Both the position numbers and the translations under genes were made by a program. From Campylorhamphus procurvoides (lineage: Eukaryota > Chordata > Aves > Passeriformes > Dendrocolaptidae): a DNA stretch of 64,000 nucleotides. This document shows positions 62,153-64,000 of the stretch, one piece after another; within the stretch, counting starts at the first letter, position 1, and each line of letters starts with the position of its first letter. The notes beneath the pieces were generated by a model, which did no database searches, was not told the DNA's origin, and saw only the letters and a list, made by a program, of their open reading frames with translations. Location of the stretch: positions 124,001-188,000 of the forward strand of contig WBMV01005958.1 of NCBI GenBank assembly GCA_013396655.1. The letters run 5' to 3'.

Positions 62153-64000
62153 GTAAGGCAAACAGTTCTAATGTATCTGACAAGCTTGCCTCAACCCCTT
62201 ACAGATTATTTTTTGAGTCATTAAGGACAGCTCTGTAGTATTTTGGTGGCTGATGGTCTCTCATTTAGAGCAGCTGAGCTTGCAGACACTCGGGGCTTCC
62301 TGAAGCACAGAGAGGTCTGTTTGCAGGCAAGACCTTTTGGAAGGTGTAGGTAGCATAAGCACAACAAACCAGTTTTCTCTCTGTAATTACAATAGTTCTG
62401 AACTTTCCTTGCTCTGAATACGTGGCTCTCTTGAATAGTATAATTGTGTAATAACAGTATATTTCATAAAATACTCCGCAACAAAACCAACACCCCGAAA
62501 CCACACCAAAAAGCCTGCCCTCCAACCCTCTGAAAAGGAAAACCCCCAAGTTCTTGGTGTAAACACAGCAGAGAATCAAAGAACATGCCAGTCAAATTCC
62601 CAGCAAAGGCTACAGAAAACATTGCTTGCCTTAGTGTTAACACACTTAGTGTAGGCACATGATTAAAAAGTTGGAAAACATCCTTGCCTTTTGCTGAGAG
62701 AGCAAGGTGAAGTAATGAAGAAGGTAGGAAAAAAGTACTTACCTTTAAAAAAAGTCATTAATGTGGTGGTTTGCCATTTCGGATAGTGTTATTGTTCAAG
62801 GCTAAAATCTTTGTAACTAAAACCAACCTTCAAAATAAGTTCACATTTCTTCTTTGGGGGAAAGTGTATGGACTAGTTTTGGATAGTGACATGATGGTTT
62901 TTGTTTGCAAACAGAAACATAGACTGATTTTTGAGTGTGTGTTTGGTACTGTTAATTTTATTCATCTTGTTTGTCTGCACACCTGTGTAAGAATATTGTG
63001 CAAGAGGTGGGTTTTTTCCCTAAAAATGCATGATTTATTTCAAGAGTTATGCTCTGGTGTGCTATGGGCTCCCTCTTATATCTCAAAGGCTGAGAGATAA
63101 GTGCTGAGTTTGCCGTCTCCTGTACTCATTAGTATAGTCTGTTATGTTGTGATATGCTGGGAGCCTAGTTTTAAAAAGTTTGGATTTATATTTTTAATAT
63201 TGTTAATTGAAGGGGTTTGGCTCAAATTTGCTCTCCCAGTCCCCTTCATATTGCAGACCCATTCTGCTGGGGATATTTGTGTTTTTGTTGAATTTTTCAG
63301 GTGTCACCTCTGCTCAATAATAGGCAAAGTTTAATCAACTTCAGCGTAAATTTCTGTTGAATAAGGAAAGTAAGACAGGATTGGAGTATTTCTGTGTGGT
63401 TTGTGCAACACTTTCCTGTTGTGGCCTGTTGTATCAACTCTTAAGGATACTTTTCCTTAATAAAGGAAACTTTGCTTGCCACACCTCCAATGTGCTTCCT
63501 CTTCAAATGCATTGCTGGACTGTTCTGGTCAGTGCTTTTTAGTAGCTGTTTATTGCCAGGCAGGTGAAAGGACAGAGGTTTGTAAGCACTGAACACACAA
63601 TTCACACACGGGGCAGGGTGTGTTCTTGAAGAACAACGCGCCTGTTCTTCTGCAGAAGCCTCTGAACTGACCACTGTTAGACAGAACACAGGTAAAGTCT
63701 ATGTGGCATTAGATGGCAACCCTCAGTCACCAGTGAAATGGCTGTCAAGCCATGTGTTTGGAATGAAAATTGATTGTTCTGGGGACCTGAAGAATCTGGC
63801 CAGTTTTGTGGGTTACACTTGCTTTTGGGGGGTTTCTTTTGGGTTTTTTTTTTTGCTTGTCTGTAGAGAAACAAGTTGTTAAAGTGATATATTTATATCT
63901 TCCCTTAATTATTTGACTTCTCCTTGTTTAACTTGAGGCTTATTATATATTTTATGAAACTCAGCAGCAGTTAGAAAGAAGCTAAGATCTTGTTTTGTTT
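62153..64000 (+). other. VPS54 intron 9, start only
   Basis: Begins GTAAGG after KNIIKQ and continues to the edge. No acceptor followed by the expected next VPS54 residues is present. I see no repeat or other gene, apart from T-rich stretches such as 63843-63855. Confidence 0.75.

Noticed and set aside
1..64000. tRNA, rRNA, snoRNA or microRNA genes
   Set aside because: I looked for tRNA box elements and obvious long hairpins and saw none I could support. A covariance-model search would be needed to exclude small RNAs.

Overview
This is eukaryotic (vertebrate) nuclear DNA and almost certainly a bird. The interspersed repeats I can recognise are mostly 5'-truncated CR1 LINE fragments, one of which still carries the ATTCTGTG-type 3' tail typical of avian CR1. 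Repeat density is low, the intergenic distance is short, and the two genes found have small introns compared with mammals. I cannot name the species. Layout, left to right, both genes on the + strand: (1) 1-14506 is upstream or first-intron sequence of PELI1. It holds two CR1 fragments and one candidate promoter with a noncoding first exon (about 4965-5315). (2) 14507-20898 is the complete coding part of PELI1 (Pellino-1, an E3 ubiquitin ligase) in six coding exons that join to exactly 418 codons. Its 3' UTR probably runs to about 22770 and has a perfect 11-nt miR-21 match just after the stop codon. (3) 22771-37080 is about 14 kb of intergenic DNA with a CR1 fragment and no gene I can support. 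(4) 37111-38340 is a 30-bp minisatellite that runs into a 444-bp assembly gap. On the far side of the gap is a C-rich, G-quadruplex-prone tract and then a CpG-rich segment that is very likely the VPS54 promoter and noncoding first exon. (5) 46927-62152 holds VPS54 coding exons 2-9, giving the first 415 codons of a protein of about 977. The gene continues past the right edge. All fifteen confirmed splice sites are GT-AG and every junction keeps frame. PELI1 and VPS54 do not work in one pathway. Pellino-1 acts in Toll-like/IL-1 receptor signalling; VPS54 is a subunit of the GARP tethering complex for endosome-to-Golgi traffic. Their head-to-tail order matches the mammalian PELI1-VPS54 arrangement, which supports both calls. 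I found no novel gene system. The features most worth a second look are regulatory or compositional: the miR-21 site, short or overlapping upstream reading frames at both genes, an abrupt GC3-rich tract confined to the last PELI1 exon, and the minisatellite/gap/G-rich block beside the VPS54 promoter.
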